Source of the DNA: JBFLVU01 sp037444825
GTDB lineage: Bacteria > Acidobacteriota > UBA4820 > DSQY01
Reading direction: 5' to 3'
Assembly: GCA_037444825.1 (NCBI GenBank)
Contig: JBBILR010000006.1
Span: 1-64,000, forward strand
Length of the DNA stretch: 64,000 nt
The notes beneath the pieces are model-generated. The model saw nothing but the letters and a program-made list of their open reading frames with translations. It was not told where the DNA came from and ran no database searches. Made by a program: the position numbers and the translations under genes. Of the stretch, positions 35,256 to 41,962 are shown piece by piece (the first letter of the stretch is position 1; each line of letters opens with the position of its first letter).

Positions 35256-35322
35256 GCCCCCTCCCCCGACGGGCGGCATCGTTTTTCTCCTGCTGGAAGG
35301 GCCTTTCCCTCCTCTGAGGGCA

Positions 35323-35350
35323 AGTATAGGTCCGTCCCCCCCGAAGTCAA
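35323..35350 (-). promoter_or_regulatory. Candidate distal promoter of the PKD gene
   Basis: TTGACT (35350-35345) and TATACT (35328-35323) on the minus strand, spacer 16. The sequence just after the -35 (TTGACTTCGGG) is the same as at the ferredoxin promoter at 47330-47358. Confidence 0.55.
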
Positions 35351-35514
35351 GCCCCCGCCGCGCCGCTTCGGAGCTTCTTGGGAAGCGGGGCTGGGGCATT
35401 TCCCCCCTCGAAGGTGTGACGGGCGTCACATCCGGCGCCGAGGGGGAGACCGCCGAAGTCTTCCTCCGGCGGGACGGAGGTTTGGGAAGGCCCGGGACCG
35501 CCGCGTTCCCGGCG

Positions 35515-35543
35515 TTGACTCCCGCGGGGCCATCGACTACCCT
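35515..35543 (+). promoter_or_regulatory. Promoter of the MinD/J-domain/HTH fusion gene
   Basis: TTGACT (35515-35520), 17 bases, TACCCT (35538-35543), with the ATG at 35562. The leader would be only about 12 bases but contains a GGGGGAAG ribosome site. Confidence 0.6.
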
Positions 35544-35561
35544 ACGGCACCGGGGGAAGCC

Positions 35562-37172
35562 ATGGCCGCGGAGACCACCCACAACCTGTTCGCCGGGGAA
35601 GGCGACTCCGTGCCCCGGGTGATCGCCGTGGCCGGCCCCACGGGGGGGGTGGGCGCCACCCTCTTCGCCGCCAACCTCGGCATCCACCTCGCCAAGAAGG
35701 GCAGGAGCGTCCTTCTCCTGGACCTGGCCCTCACCGAGGCGGGGTGCCACCTGGCCCTGGGGATCCCCAAGCCCGACCGCCACCTGGGCACCTTCGTGGC
35801 CAAGGAGGTGGAGGACCTCCGCCAGGCCGCCGTGGCCACGCCGGTGGCCAACCTCTCCCTGGTGGCGGGCTGCCCCGACCTCCCCGAAGTGGCCAACCTG
35901 GCCTACCTGGTCAAGCAGAAGATCCTGGGGTCCCTACGCTCCCTCCCCTTCGACTTCGTGATCGTGGACGCCGGGGCGGGAACGGGGGCGGACGCCCTCG
36001 ACTTTTTCCTGACCGGCGATTTTTCCATCCTGGCCATGCAGGCCACCCCGGCGGGCGTGGAGCCCTTCTACCGCTTTCTCCGGGCCGCCTTGAGGCGCCT
36101 TCTGATGGAGAGCCTCAACCGGAAGCGGTACCAGACCCTGGCGCACCTCCTGGATCCCCAGTCCCCCCTGTCGGGCTTCTGGGACCTCCCCGAGACGCAG
36201 GAGGAGGACTTGGCGGCGGTGGACCTGGCCATCCGCAGGCACCGCTTCGCCTTCGTCCAGACCGGTCTTCAATCCGAGAAGGACTCCCGTCTGGGTGCCC
36301 AGCTCGAGACGCTGGTGCGGCGGTATTTTCTCGTGCCGGTGCGCTTCTTCGGCGCCCTGGACTGGGACCGGGAGGCCGCCGCCGCCGCCCGGAACCTGGA
36401 ACCGTTGGCCAAGGTTTACCCCATGTGCCCCTTCAGCCTCTCCGTGGAGAAGGTGGCCAACCTCTTCCTCAAGGAGGAGGCGGAGGCCCCGGTACTGGAG
36501 GGCCACCTCCAGCCGGTGCCCCTGGAGGAGATGGACGCCTACGCCCTCCTGGGCCTGCCCTTCGACGCCTCCGCCAAGGAGATCCAGCAGGCCTACCAGC
36601 GCCATTTGGAGCCGTACCTGGAGACCTCCCCCCTCACCGGAAGCCTCTACGGGAAGGAAGAGCGGGAAGCCATCCGGGACCTCTTCGAAAAGGCCTACAA
36701 GACCCTCATCACCACCAGCCTTCGCCAGCGCTACGACGAGGAGCTCATCGCCCAGGGCAAGATGCGCCCCGACCAGCGGGTGGCCGAGTACCGGGACCCC
36801 GCCCCCGCCGGGGAGGCCCCACACCCGGCCCCGGCCACCGCCGGCGATTCCGTCGAGGACACGGCCACGCGGTCGGCCCGGGTCCTGGAGAGCCTCCTCC
36901 AGGAGATCCGGTCCTTCGACGGGCCTTCCCTCCGGGCCCTGCGGGAGGCCCAGGGCATTTCGGTGGCGGAGATCGTCGCCGAGACCAACATCCGCTCCTG
37001 GTACATCGAATCCATCGAGGCGGAGCGCTTCGACGCCCTCCCCGGCCTCATCTACGTGAAGGGCTTCGTCCGCCAGGTGGCCCAGTACCTCCATTTGGAC
37101 CCGGACCGGGTCCTCAAGGACTACCTCCCCCGGTACGAGACCTGGCTCCGGCGCCGGGAGGGGTTGCCGTGA
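35562..37172 (+). CDS. Fusion of a degenerate MinD/FlhG-like domain, a J-like domain and a RodZ-type helix-turn-helix
   Basis: About 536 residues. Residues 18-300 follow the MinD/FlhG/ParA fold (RVIAVAGPTGGVGATLFAAN, SVLLLDLAL, FVIVDAGAGTGAD). Both lysines of the deviant Walker loop (KGGxGK) are replaced, giving TGGVGAT, so ATP hydrolysis is doubtful. Residues ~325-400 look like a DnaJ domain (DAYALLGLPFDASAKEIQQAYQ ... RQRYDEEL), but the HPD motif is absent (HLEP). The last ~85 residues form a RodZ/HTH_25-like helix-turn-helix (LRALREAQGISVAEIVAETN, YVKGFVRQVAQYL). No membrane segment is present. A scaffold placing polar or envelope machinery is inference. It overlaps the next gene by 4 bases (GTGA). 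Confidence 0.75.
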   Translation: MAAETTHNLFAGEGDSVPRVIAVAGPTGGVGATLFAANLGIHLAKKGRSVLLLDLALTEAGCHLALGIPKPDRHLGTFVAKEVEDLRQAAVATPVANLSLVAGCPDLPEVANLAYLVKQKILGSLRSLPFDFVIVDAGAGTGADALDFFLTGDFSILAMQATPAGVEPFYRFLRAALRRLLMESLNRKRYQTLAHLLDPQSPLSGFWDLPETQEEDLAAVDLAIRRHRFAFVQTGLQSEKDSRLGAQLETLVRRYFLVPVRFFGALDWDREAAAAARNLEPLAKVYPMCPFSLSVEKVANLFLKEEAEAPVLEGHLQPVPLEEMDAYALLGLPFDASAKEIQQAYQRHLEPYLETSPLTGSLYGKEEREAIRDLFEKAYKTLITTSLRQRYDEELIAQGKMRPDQRVAEYRDPAPAGEAPHPAPATAGDSVEDTATRSARVLESLLQEIRSFDGPSLRALREAQGISVAEIVAETNIRSWYIESIEAERFDALPGLIYVKGFVRQVAQYLHLDPDRVLKDYLPRYETWLRRREGLP

Positions 37173-38491
37173 CCACCGACGCCTCCGAGGACCGCTCTCC
37201 CCTCGCCTCCACCGAGGACCTGCTGGAGCCCTTCCGACCCCGGTCCCCCGTCCGCGGGCGCCTGGGCATCGAGTGGGAGCAGATCCCCCTGGACCTGAAA
37301 GGCCGGCCGGTGCCCTTCGACGGCCCCGCCGGCGTGGAGGCCCTTCTCCTGGGGCTGGCCTCGTCCTCCCACCAGCCCATCCTGGAGGGTGGGCGCTGCG
37401 TCGCCCTCCGGCTTTCGGGGGGAGGCCTTCTCGGGCTGGAGCCCGGCGGGCAGGTGGAAATCGCCTCCCCGCCCTCGGCCCGGCTGACCACCCTCCACCG
37501 CTTCCTGGCCCGGACCTTGAGGGAGACCGATGCGGCGGCCCGTCCGTCGGGCTTTCGCCTGGTCCCCTGGGGCCTCAGCCCCTACGCCCACCCTGAAGAG
37601 ATCCCCGACGTCCCCAAGGGGAGGTACCGTCTGCTGGCCGCCCACCTCCGGGAGGCGGGCCCCCGGGGGAGGGCCATGATGAAGCTGACGGCGGCCACCC
37701 AGTTCAGCCTGGACTACCTCGACGAGGCCGACATGCGGCGGATGGTCTCCGCCCTTCTTCCGCTCCTGCCGTACCTGGTGGCCTACACCGCCAACGGCCC
37801 GGTCCAGGGGGGGAGGAGGAGCCGCTGGCTCACCCTGCGGCCCTGGATCTGGAGGGGAACGGACGCGTTGAGAACCGGTCTTCCCGGTTTCCTCTTCCAC
37901 GAGCGCCTCTCGTTCCGCCATTGGGTCCGCTACGGCCTCTCCCGGCCGGTCCTCTTCCGCCTCCGCGACGGGGAGTACCTGCCCGGCGACGGAAGGACCT
38001 TCGGCCAGTGGATGAGGGAGCCCGGGGGGTGGGGCCCCCCCACCCGCGGGGATTGGGCCCTGCACCTCAGCACCCTCTTTCCGGAAATTCGGGTTCGGGG
38101 ATATTTAGAGATCCGGACCTTGGACGCCCTTCCGCTCCCGCTGGTCCTCTCGGTGGGCGCCTTCCTGAAAGGCCTCCTCTGCCCCCGGGAAGCCCCCGGA
38201 TCCTGGGGGGTGAGCCTCCCGAGCTGGAAGCCCGCCCAGGCGCGCCGGGCCCTCCTGGACGCCGCCCGGTACGGGCCGAGGTGGACGCCGCTGGAGGGGC
38301 CCTCCCCCCACGCCGTCCTCTCCCGGCTGCTCCGGGCCGCCGCCGAGGGGCTCTCCCGCCTGGGGGAGGACGACTCCTGGCTGGCCCCCCTCTCGGAGCT
38401 CATCCACCGGGATTTTTGCCCCGCCGACCACTGGCGGAGGGACGCCGCCGGGCGCTGGCGCGGCCCGGAAGACCCCGACGCGATTTATTGA
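37169..38491 (+). CDS. Glutamate-cysteine ligase, GCS2 family
   Basis: About 440 residues, matching plant/alphaproteobacterial-type glutamate-cysteine ligases and EgtA-like enzymes in length and in conserved stretches: MMKLTAATQFSLDYLDEADM, LVAYTANGPVQGGR, the Trp-Arg-Gly-Thr-Asp of WIWRGTDALRTGLP, and DWALHLSTLFPEIRVRGYLE. The reaction joins glutamate to cysteine with ATP, the first step of glutathione (or ergothioneine) synthesis. No glutathione synthetase or egt gene is in view. The GTG start overlaps the fusion gene's TGA, with GGGAGG just before it. Confidence 0.82.
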   Translation: MTTDASEDRSPLASTEDLLEPFRPRSPVRGRLGIEWEQIPLDLKGRPVPFDGPAGVEALLLGLASSSHQPILEGGRCVALRLSGGGLLGLEPGGQVEIASPPSARLTTLHRFLARTLRETDAAARPSGFRLVPWGLSPYAHPEEIPDVPKGRYRLLAAHLREAGPRGRAMMKLTAATQFSLDYLDEADMRRMVSALLPLLPYLVAYTANGPVQGGRRSRWLTLRPWIWRGTDALRTGLPGFLFHERLSFRHWVRYGLSRPVLFRLRDGEYLPGDGRTFGQWMREPGGWGPPTRGDWALHLSTLFPEIRVRGYLEIRTLDALPLPLVLSVGAFLKGLLCPREAPGSWGVSLPSWKPAQARRALLDAARYGPRWTPLEGPSPHAVLSRLLRAAAEGLSRLGEDDSWLAPLSELIHRDFCPADHWRRDAAGRWRGPEDPDAIY

Positions 38492-38672
38492 GGAAACGGC
38501 CCGCCCCCACGGCCCTCCCCCACCGTGGCGGTCTTTGCTCACAAAGGCCGGTTTCGGCCGATGGCGAGCCTCGGCCGCTACTGAGAAACCGCGCGAAGCG
38601 GGGTTCACCCCCGCTCTAGCGCCTTCCTCCACGGGTGGGGATCCGCGAAGCCCCGAAGGGGCGTAGCGCCGA

Positions 38673-38695
38673 AGGGGAGGGCAGCGCCCTCCCCT
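38673..38695 (-). terminator. Perfect GC hairpin 3' of tRNA-Arg
   Basis: AGGGGAGGGC (38673-38682), loop AGC, GCCCTCCCCT (38686-38695): a perfect 10-bp stem starting 7 bases after the tRNA CCA on the minus strand. No T-run follows. Two smaller hairpins lie further along: GCCCC-GAA-GGGGC (38650-38662) and GGCCG-GTTT-CGGCC (38546-38559). Termination or 3' processing of the tRNA transcript is the likely role. Confidence 0.5.
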
Positions 38696-38702
38696 GGGGT
38701 TC

Positions 38703-38779
38703 TGGTGCGCCCGGCAGGACTCGAACCTGCAACCTCCGGCTCCGTAGGCCGATGCTCTATCCAGTTGAGCCACGGGCGC
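38703..38779 (-). tRNA. tRNA-Arg (anticodon ACG)
   Basis: A 77-base cloverleaf with encoded CCA: acceptor GCGCCCG/CGGGCGC, D-arm containing GGCTCAACTGGATAGAGC, anticodon loop CTACGGA, and TTCGAAC in the T-loop. Position 34 is A, expected to be edited to inosine so that CGU, CGC and CGA are read. The anticodon stem begins with a T-G wobble pair. Confidence 0.95.
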
Positions 38780-38789
38780 CCGGTGAGGC

Positions 38790-38818
38790 AGTATACTGAA
38801 GCGGCGGACCGGGCGCAA
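38790..38818 (-). promoter_or_regulatory. Promoter of tRNA-Arg
   Basis: TTGCGC (38818-38813), 17 bases, TATACT (38795-38790) on the minus strand, ending 10 bases before the tRNA 5' end. The -10 is embedded in the palindrome AGTATACT, which offers a TATACT to the plus strand too (38792-38797), possibly for the TPR gene at 38850, but with no matching -35 there. Confidence 0.75.
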
Positions 38819-38849
38819 GGGCCCCGGCCGCCCGAGAAGGAGTTTCTCC

Positions 38850-39428
38850 ATGAAGAAGGAAAGCCTCCTGATGCTCCTCGCCGGCGTTCTCCTGGGCGCC
38901 GTTCTGGGTTTCATCGGGACAAGGGAATTCTACGAGCGGAAAAAGGCCGGTGCCGTCCCGCCCCCCGCCGCCCCGGCGGCCTCCCCCGCCCAAGGGACCG
39001 AAAACTTCGACCCCGAGCAGCACAAGGCCATGGTGGAGCAGATCCAGGCGGAGATCGCCGCCGATCCCCAGAACGTGGAAAAGCGGGTTCTTTTGGGGAA
39101 CATCTACTTCGACGGCGGCAAGTTCGACAAGGCCATCCCCCTCTACGAGGAGGCGCTGAAGCTCGACCCCGCCAACACCGACGTCCTGGTGGACCTGGGG
39201 ATCTGCCAGCGGAACCTCGGCCGCTTCCCGGAGGCCCTGGAGCACTTCGACCGGGCCCTGGCCCTGGACCCCAAGAAGAAGCAGGCCCTCTACAACCGGG
39301 TGGTGGTCTACCACTTCGACCTCAAGGACCCGGAAAAGGCCGAGAAGGCCTTGAAGGACCTGGAATCGGCGTACCCGGGCGACGAGATGGCCGCGCGCCT
39401 CGCCCGGGAGGTCCGGGGCAAGGGGTAG
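38850..39428 (+). CDS. Membrane-anchored TPR protein
   Basis: About 192 residues. One N-terminal hydrophobic segment (LLMLLAGVLLGAVLGFI) serves as an anchor or signal, followed by a Pro/Ala-rich linker. Three to four tetratricopeptide repeats follow (VEKRVLLGNIYFDGGKFDKAIPLYEEALKLDP, VLVDLGICQRNLGRFPEALEHFDRALALDP), so it is a protein-interaction adaptor facing the periplasm. The aldolase gene starts 28 bases after its stop with a strong ribosome site; it may share a transcript with the microcompartment genes but need not be part of that system. Ribosome site GAAGGAG. Confidence 0.82.
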   Translation: MKKESLLMLLAGVLLGAVLGFIGTREFYERKKAGAVPPPAAPAASPAQGTENFDPEQHKAMVEQIQAEIAADPQNVEKRVLLGNIYFDGGKFDKAIPLYEEALKLDPANTDVLVDLGICQRNLGRFPEALEHFDRALALDPKKKQALYNRVVVYHFDLKDPEKAEKALKDLESAYPGDEMAARLAREVRGKG

Positions 39429-39456
39429 GCCTCCCGCCCGGGGGGAAGGAGGGAGG

Positions 39457-40227
39457 ATGGCCGGTCCGGAGATCCGCGGGGAGCTGGTGGCCTTCGGAAG
39501 GCGCCTCCACGAGCGGGGCTTCGTGGCGGCCACCGACGGGAACCTCTCCGTCCGTCTTCCCGGCGGAGGGTTCCTGGCCACCCCCACGGGCCTTCCCAAG
39601 GCGGAGCTCCGGGAAGACCTCCTCGCCCTCCTGAACGAGGAGGGAAAGCCCGCCGGCGGAAAGCCGCCCTCCAGCGAGTGGCCCCTCCACCTGGCCATCT
39701 ACCGGAGCCGCCCCGACGTGGGGGCCGTGGTCCACGCCCACCCGCCCTTCGCCACCACCCTCGCCTGCCTGGGCCGCACCCTGGACCGCCCCCTCCTCTC
39801 GGAGGCGGTGATGGCCCTGGGCCCGGTGGCCCTGGTCCCCTTCGAACTGCCTTCCACCGCCGAGCTGGCCCGCAGGGCGGCGGAGGCCCTGGGTGGGGAG
39901 GGGAAGGCCCTGCTCCTGGCCAACCACGGCGCCGTGACGGTGGGCGAGGACCTCCGGACGGCCTTCTACCGCATGGAGTCGCTGGAGCACACGGCGCGGA
40001 TCACCTACTACGCGGGTCTTTCCGGTGGGGGAGAGCCCCTGCCCGCGGAGGCGGTCCGCGCCCTCACCCGGCTCGGAAAGGAGTACCGGCTGGCCCGGCC
40101 GGAGGAGGCCCCCTGCCCCGGTTGCCCCCTCGTTCAGGGGACCCCCCGCTTTTCCCTGGGGGAGGAGGAGCTGGTGCGCCTCCTTACGGACTTCCTCCGC
40201 TTCCGTTCGGGAGAGCCCCGGGGGTAG
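39457..40227 (+). CDS. Class II aldolase (L-fuculose-phosphate aldolase family), microcompartment-associated
   Basis: 256 residues. The class II zinc site is complete: Glu74 (PPSSEWPLH), His93 and His95 (VVHAHPPFA), and His178 (SLEHTAR). Such enzymes split sugar phosphates such as fuculose-1-phosphate or rhamnulose-1-phosphate into DHAP and lactaldehyde. In the planctomycete/verrucomicrobial type of microcompartment this aldolase is the signature enzyme that feeds an aldehyde into the shell. Beyond the fold there is a C-terminal extension (about residues 215-256): a CPGCPL linker and an amphipathic helix (FSLGEEELVRLLTDFLRF) that could be an encapsulation peptide (inference). The next gene, 32 bases on, is a shell protein. 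Confidence 0.88.
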   Translation: MAGPEIRGELVAFGRRLHERGFVAATDGNLSVRLPGGGFLATPTGLPKAELREDLLALLNEEGKPAGGKPPSSEWPLHLAIYRSRPDVGAVVHAHPPFATTLACLGRTLDRPLLSEAVMALGPVALVPFELPSTAELARRAAEALGGEGKALLLANHGAVTVGEDLRTAFYRMESLEHTARITYYAGLSGGGEPLPAEAVRALTRLGKEYRLARPEEAPCPGCPLVQGTPRFSLGEEELVRLLTDFLRFRSGEPRG

Positions 40228-40259
40228 AATGAGAGACCGAACCTCGAGAGGAGGCTGTG

Positions 40260-40559
40260 ATGGCTGAGTACGGCGAGGCCCTGGGAATGATCGAGACCAA
40301 AGGCCTGGTGGCCATGATCGAGGCGTCCGACGCCATGGTCAAGGCCGCCAAGGTGACCCTCATCGGCTGGGAAAAGATCGGCGGCGCCTACGTCACCGCC
40401 ATCGTGCGGGGGGACGTGGCCGCCGTGAAGGCCGCCACCGACGCCGGCGCCGCCGCCGCCCGCAAGGTGGGCGAGCTGGTGACCGTCCACGTCATCCCCC
40501 GGCCCCACAAGTCCCTGGAGGACGTCCTCCCCATCGGCCACTCCAGCGCCAACGAGTAG
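40260..40559 (+). CDS. BMC-H microcompartment shell protein (PduA/EutM-like)
   Basis: A 99-residue hexamer-forming shell protein with the complete BMC fold: EALGMIETKGLVAMIEASDA, KVTLIGWEKIGGAYVTAIVR, GDVAAVKAATDAGAAAARKV and VHVIPRPHKSLEDVLPI. It is very close to PduA/EutM, but the pore loop reads IGGAY where PduA has IGSGL, so the pore lining differs. The ATG at 40260 is preferred over a GTG directly before it because GAGAGGAGG is 6 bases away. A TAGAAT (40225-40230) could be a -10 box for separate expression of the shell genes. Confidence 0.97.
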   Translation: MAEYGEALGMIETKGLVAMIEASDAMVKAAKVTLIGWEKIGGAYVTAIVRGDVAAVKAATDAGAAAARKVGELVTVHVIPRPHKSLEDVLPIGHSSANE

Positions 40560-40562
40560 GCC

Positions 40563-40829
40563 ATGCGCCTGGGAAGGGTGGTGGGCACGGTGGTGTCCAC
40601 CCGGAAGGATCCCCGCCTCACCGGCTTCAAGCTGCTGGTGGTGGCCACGCTGACGCCCCGCCTCGAGCCCGACGGGGGCTACGAGGTGGCGGTGGACACC
40701 GTCCAGGCCGGCTTCAAGGAGGTGGTGATCCTCTGCACCGGTTCCTCGGCCCGGATGACCGACCGGACCCAAAACGCGCCGGTGGACGCCGCCATCGTCG
40801 GCATCGTGGACACCGTGAACCTGGACTGA
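40563..40829 (+). CDS. BMC-P pentamer vertex protein 1 (EutN/CcmL family)
   Basis: 88 residues: MRLGRVVGTVVSTRKDPRL, KLLVVATLTP and the C-terminal NAPVDAAIVGIVDTVNLD. Pentamers of this family cap the vertices of the polyhedral shell. It follows the BMC-H stop by 3 bases. The middle loop (EPDGGYEVAVDTVQAGFKEVV) is typical in length. Confidence 0.95.
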   Translation: MRLGRVVGTVVSTRKDPRLTGFKLLVVATLTPRLEPDGGYEVAVDTVQAGFKEVVILCTGSSARMTDRTQNAPVDAAIVGIVDTVNLD

Positions 40830-40856
40830 GGGGGAAACCGTGCGGACGGGGCGGCC

Positions 40857-41117
40857 ATGAACGTGGGGAGGGTCGTGGGGCACGCCATCAGCACCGTCAA
40901 GGACCCGGGGCTTTCGGGCCAGCGGATCCTGGTGGTGGAGCCCTTGAACGGCCGGGAAAGACCCTTCTTCGCCCTCGACGCCGTGGGAACCGGCGCCGGG
41001 GAGGTGGTGCTGTACGTCCGCCAGCGGGAGGCCTCCTACGCCTTCTTCCCGGACTTCGTCCCCTGCGACGCCGCCATCGTGGGGGTGGTGGACGAACTCC
41101 ACGAGGTGCTGCCGTGA
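40857..41117 (+). CDS. BMC-P pentamer vertex protein 2 (EutN/CcmL family)
   Basis: 86 residues: MNVGRVVGHAISTVKDPGL, QRILVVEPLN and the C-terminal VPCDAAIVGVVDELHEVLP. It is clearly diverged from its two neighbours, so the three pentamers are not a recent tandem duplication. It starts with ATG 27 bases after the previous stop and overlaps the next gene by 4 bases. Confidence 0.94.
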   Translation: MNVGRVVGHAISTVKDPGLSGQRILVVEPLNGRERPFFALDAVGTGAGEVVLYVRQREASYAFFPDFVPCDAAIVGVVDELHEVLP

Positions 41118-41416
41118 TCCTGGGCCGCGTGGTGGGGACCGTCGTGGCCTCCCAGAAGTTTTCCAAGTACGAGGGCCTCAAGCTCCTCCAGGTTCAGCCG
41201 CTGGACCTGGACCGGCTCCCCAGGGGTCTCCCCTTCACCGCCGTGGACCTGGTGGACGCGGGGGAGGAGGACGAGGTGCTGGTCTGCACCGAGGGGCAGA
41301 GCGCCGTGGACGCCGTGGGCCGGGGGGAGAACCCGGTGGACGCCGTGATCCTCGCCGTGGTGGACCGGGTCCGCTTCGTGCCGCCCAGGAGGGACGACCC
41401 GTGGACGAGCGGGTGA
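41114..41416 (+). CDS. BMC-P pentamer vertex protein 3 (EutN/CcmL family)
   Basis: 100 residues: MILGRVVGTVVASQKFSKY, LKLLQVQPLD and ENPVDAVILAVVDRVRF, followed by a polar tail (VPPRRDDPWTSG) that the other two lack. The GTG start sits inside the preceding TGA (GTGA). Its last 16 bases overlap the start of the accessory gene. Confidence 0.94.
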   Translation: MILGRVVGTVVASQKFSKYEGLKLLQVQPLDLDRLPRGLPFTAVDLVDAGEEDEVLVCTEGQSAVDAVGRGENPVDAVILAVVDRVRFVPPRRDDPWTSG

Positions 41417-41937
41417 AGGCCCTGGCCCAAGGCGCCCTCCGGCGCCTGGGGTCTCTCCCCTCCGGGACGGCGACGCCGCCCCCCAAGCCTTCCCCCGGCG
41501 GGGATGGGGCCCTGCGCCTCTCTTCCCTCACTCTCCCGCAGCTCAGCCGCCTGGCCTACCTCCAGGCGGGGGACCCTCTGGTGGACCAGGTCCTTACGGC
41601 CCTGAAAAGCGGCCGGCCGGTTTACCTGGACCGTCCCGCGGTGGAGCGGGCCCTCTCCCTCGCCGAGTATCCCCCCCGTGTGCGGGAGTGGTTTTCCCGC
41701 TGGTTCATCCGTATCTCCGGACTGGGCGTGGCCCTGGTGGGCCAGGAGGAGGCGCCCCTTCCCGAAGCTTCCCGCCCCGCCCCATCCCCGCCCCTCCCTT
41801 CCGGGACCTCCCTCACCCCCGACCGGCAGGTCCTCCGGGAGATCCTCGGAGAGGCCGTGCCGGAGCCCCACCCCTGCTGGCTGGAGCCCGGCAAGGCCTG
41901 TTGCGGCTCCGGCCGCTGCAAGACCCTGGGCTTCTAG
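41401..41937 (+). CDS. Microcompartment-associated protein, PduM-like, with N-terminal helix and Cys-rich tail
   Basis: 178 residues, not confidently assigned. The layout is: a short amphipathic helix (DERVKALAQGALRRLGSL), a Pro/Gly linker (about residues 19-36), a core of about 75 residues (LRLSSLTLPQLSRLAYLQAG ... LTALKSGRPVYLDRPAVERAL), a second Pro-rich linker (120-139), and a tail with four cysteines (CWLEPGKACCGSGRC). The helix-linker opening looks like a cargo encapsulation peptide. The core pattern resembles PduM, an essential but poorly understood 1,2-propanediol microcompartment component; that match is by eye only. The GTG start overlaps the third pentamer gene, so it belongs to the locus. 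The Cys tail might bind metal or an Fe-S cluster (inference). Confidence 0.6.
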   Translation: MDERVKALAQGALRRLGSLPSGTATPPPKPSPGGDGALRLSSLTLPQLSRLAYLQAGDPLVDQVLTALKSGRPVYLDRPAVERALSLAEYPPRVREWFSRWFIRISGLGVALVGQEEAPLPEASRPAPSPPLPSGTSLTPDRQVLREILGEAVPEPHPCWLEPGKACCGSGRCKTLGF

Positions 41938-41962
41938 GCTTCCGCCACGTAAAGGCCTCGGG

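Larger units (their letters stand above)
34919..35561. promoter_or_regulatory. Large divergent intergenic region (643 bases)
   Basis: No gene is seen here; frames are short and not protein-like. It holds three candidate minus-strand promoters for the PKD gene and one plus-strand promoter for the MinD-like fusion gene, listed separately. The untranslated leader from the most distal candidate would be about 400 bases, long enough for post-transcriptional control, but no riboswitch class was recognised. Confidence 0.6.

Noticed and set aside
31526..35317. Open frame of about 1,260 codons on the plus strand opposite the PKD protein
   Set aside because: The translation is Gly/Val/Glu-rich repeat-like sequence produced by the PKD codons; no ribosome site or domain, and it runs through the promoter region.
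38105..38914. Minus-strand frame across the tRNA containing PVAQLDRASAYGAGG
   Set aside because: This is the well-known spurious translation of a tRNA gene; the cloverleaf, promoter and CCA explain the sequence.
40563..41416. Three BMC-P genes as a recent tandem duplication
   Set aside because: Only the short family motifs are shared; lengths, loops and tails differ, so they are old paralogues.
39457..41937. Horizontally acquired island for the microcompartment genes
   Set aside because: Base composition, ribosome sites and overlap style match the neighbours, and no integrase or direct repeats flank the genes. The adjacent tRNA alone is not sufficient evidence.
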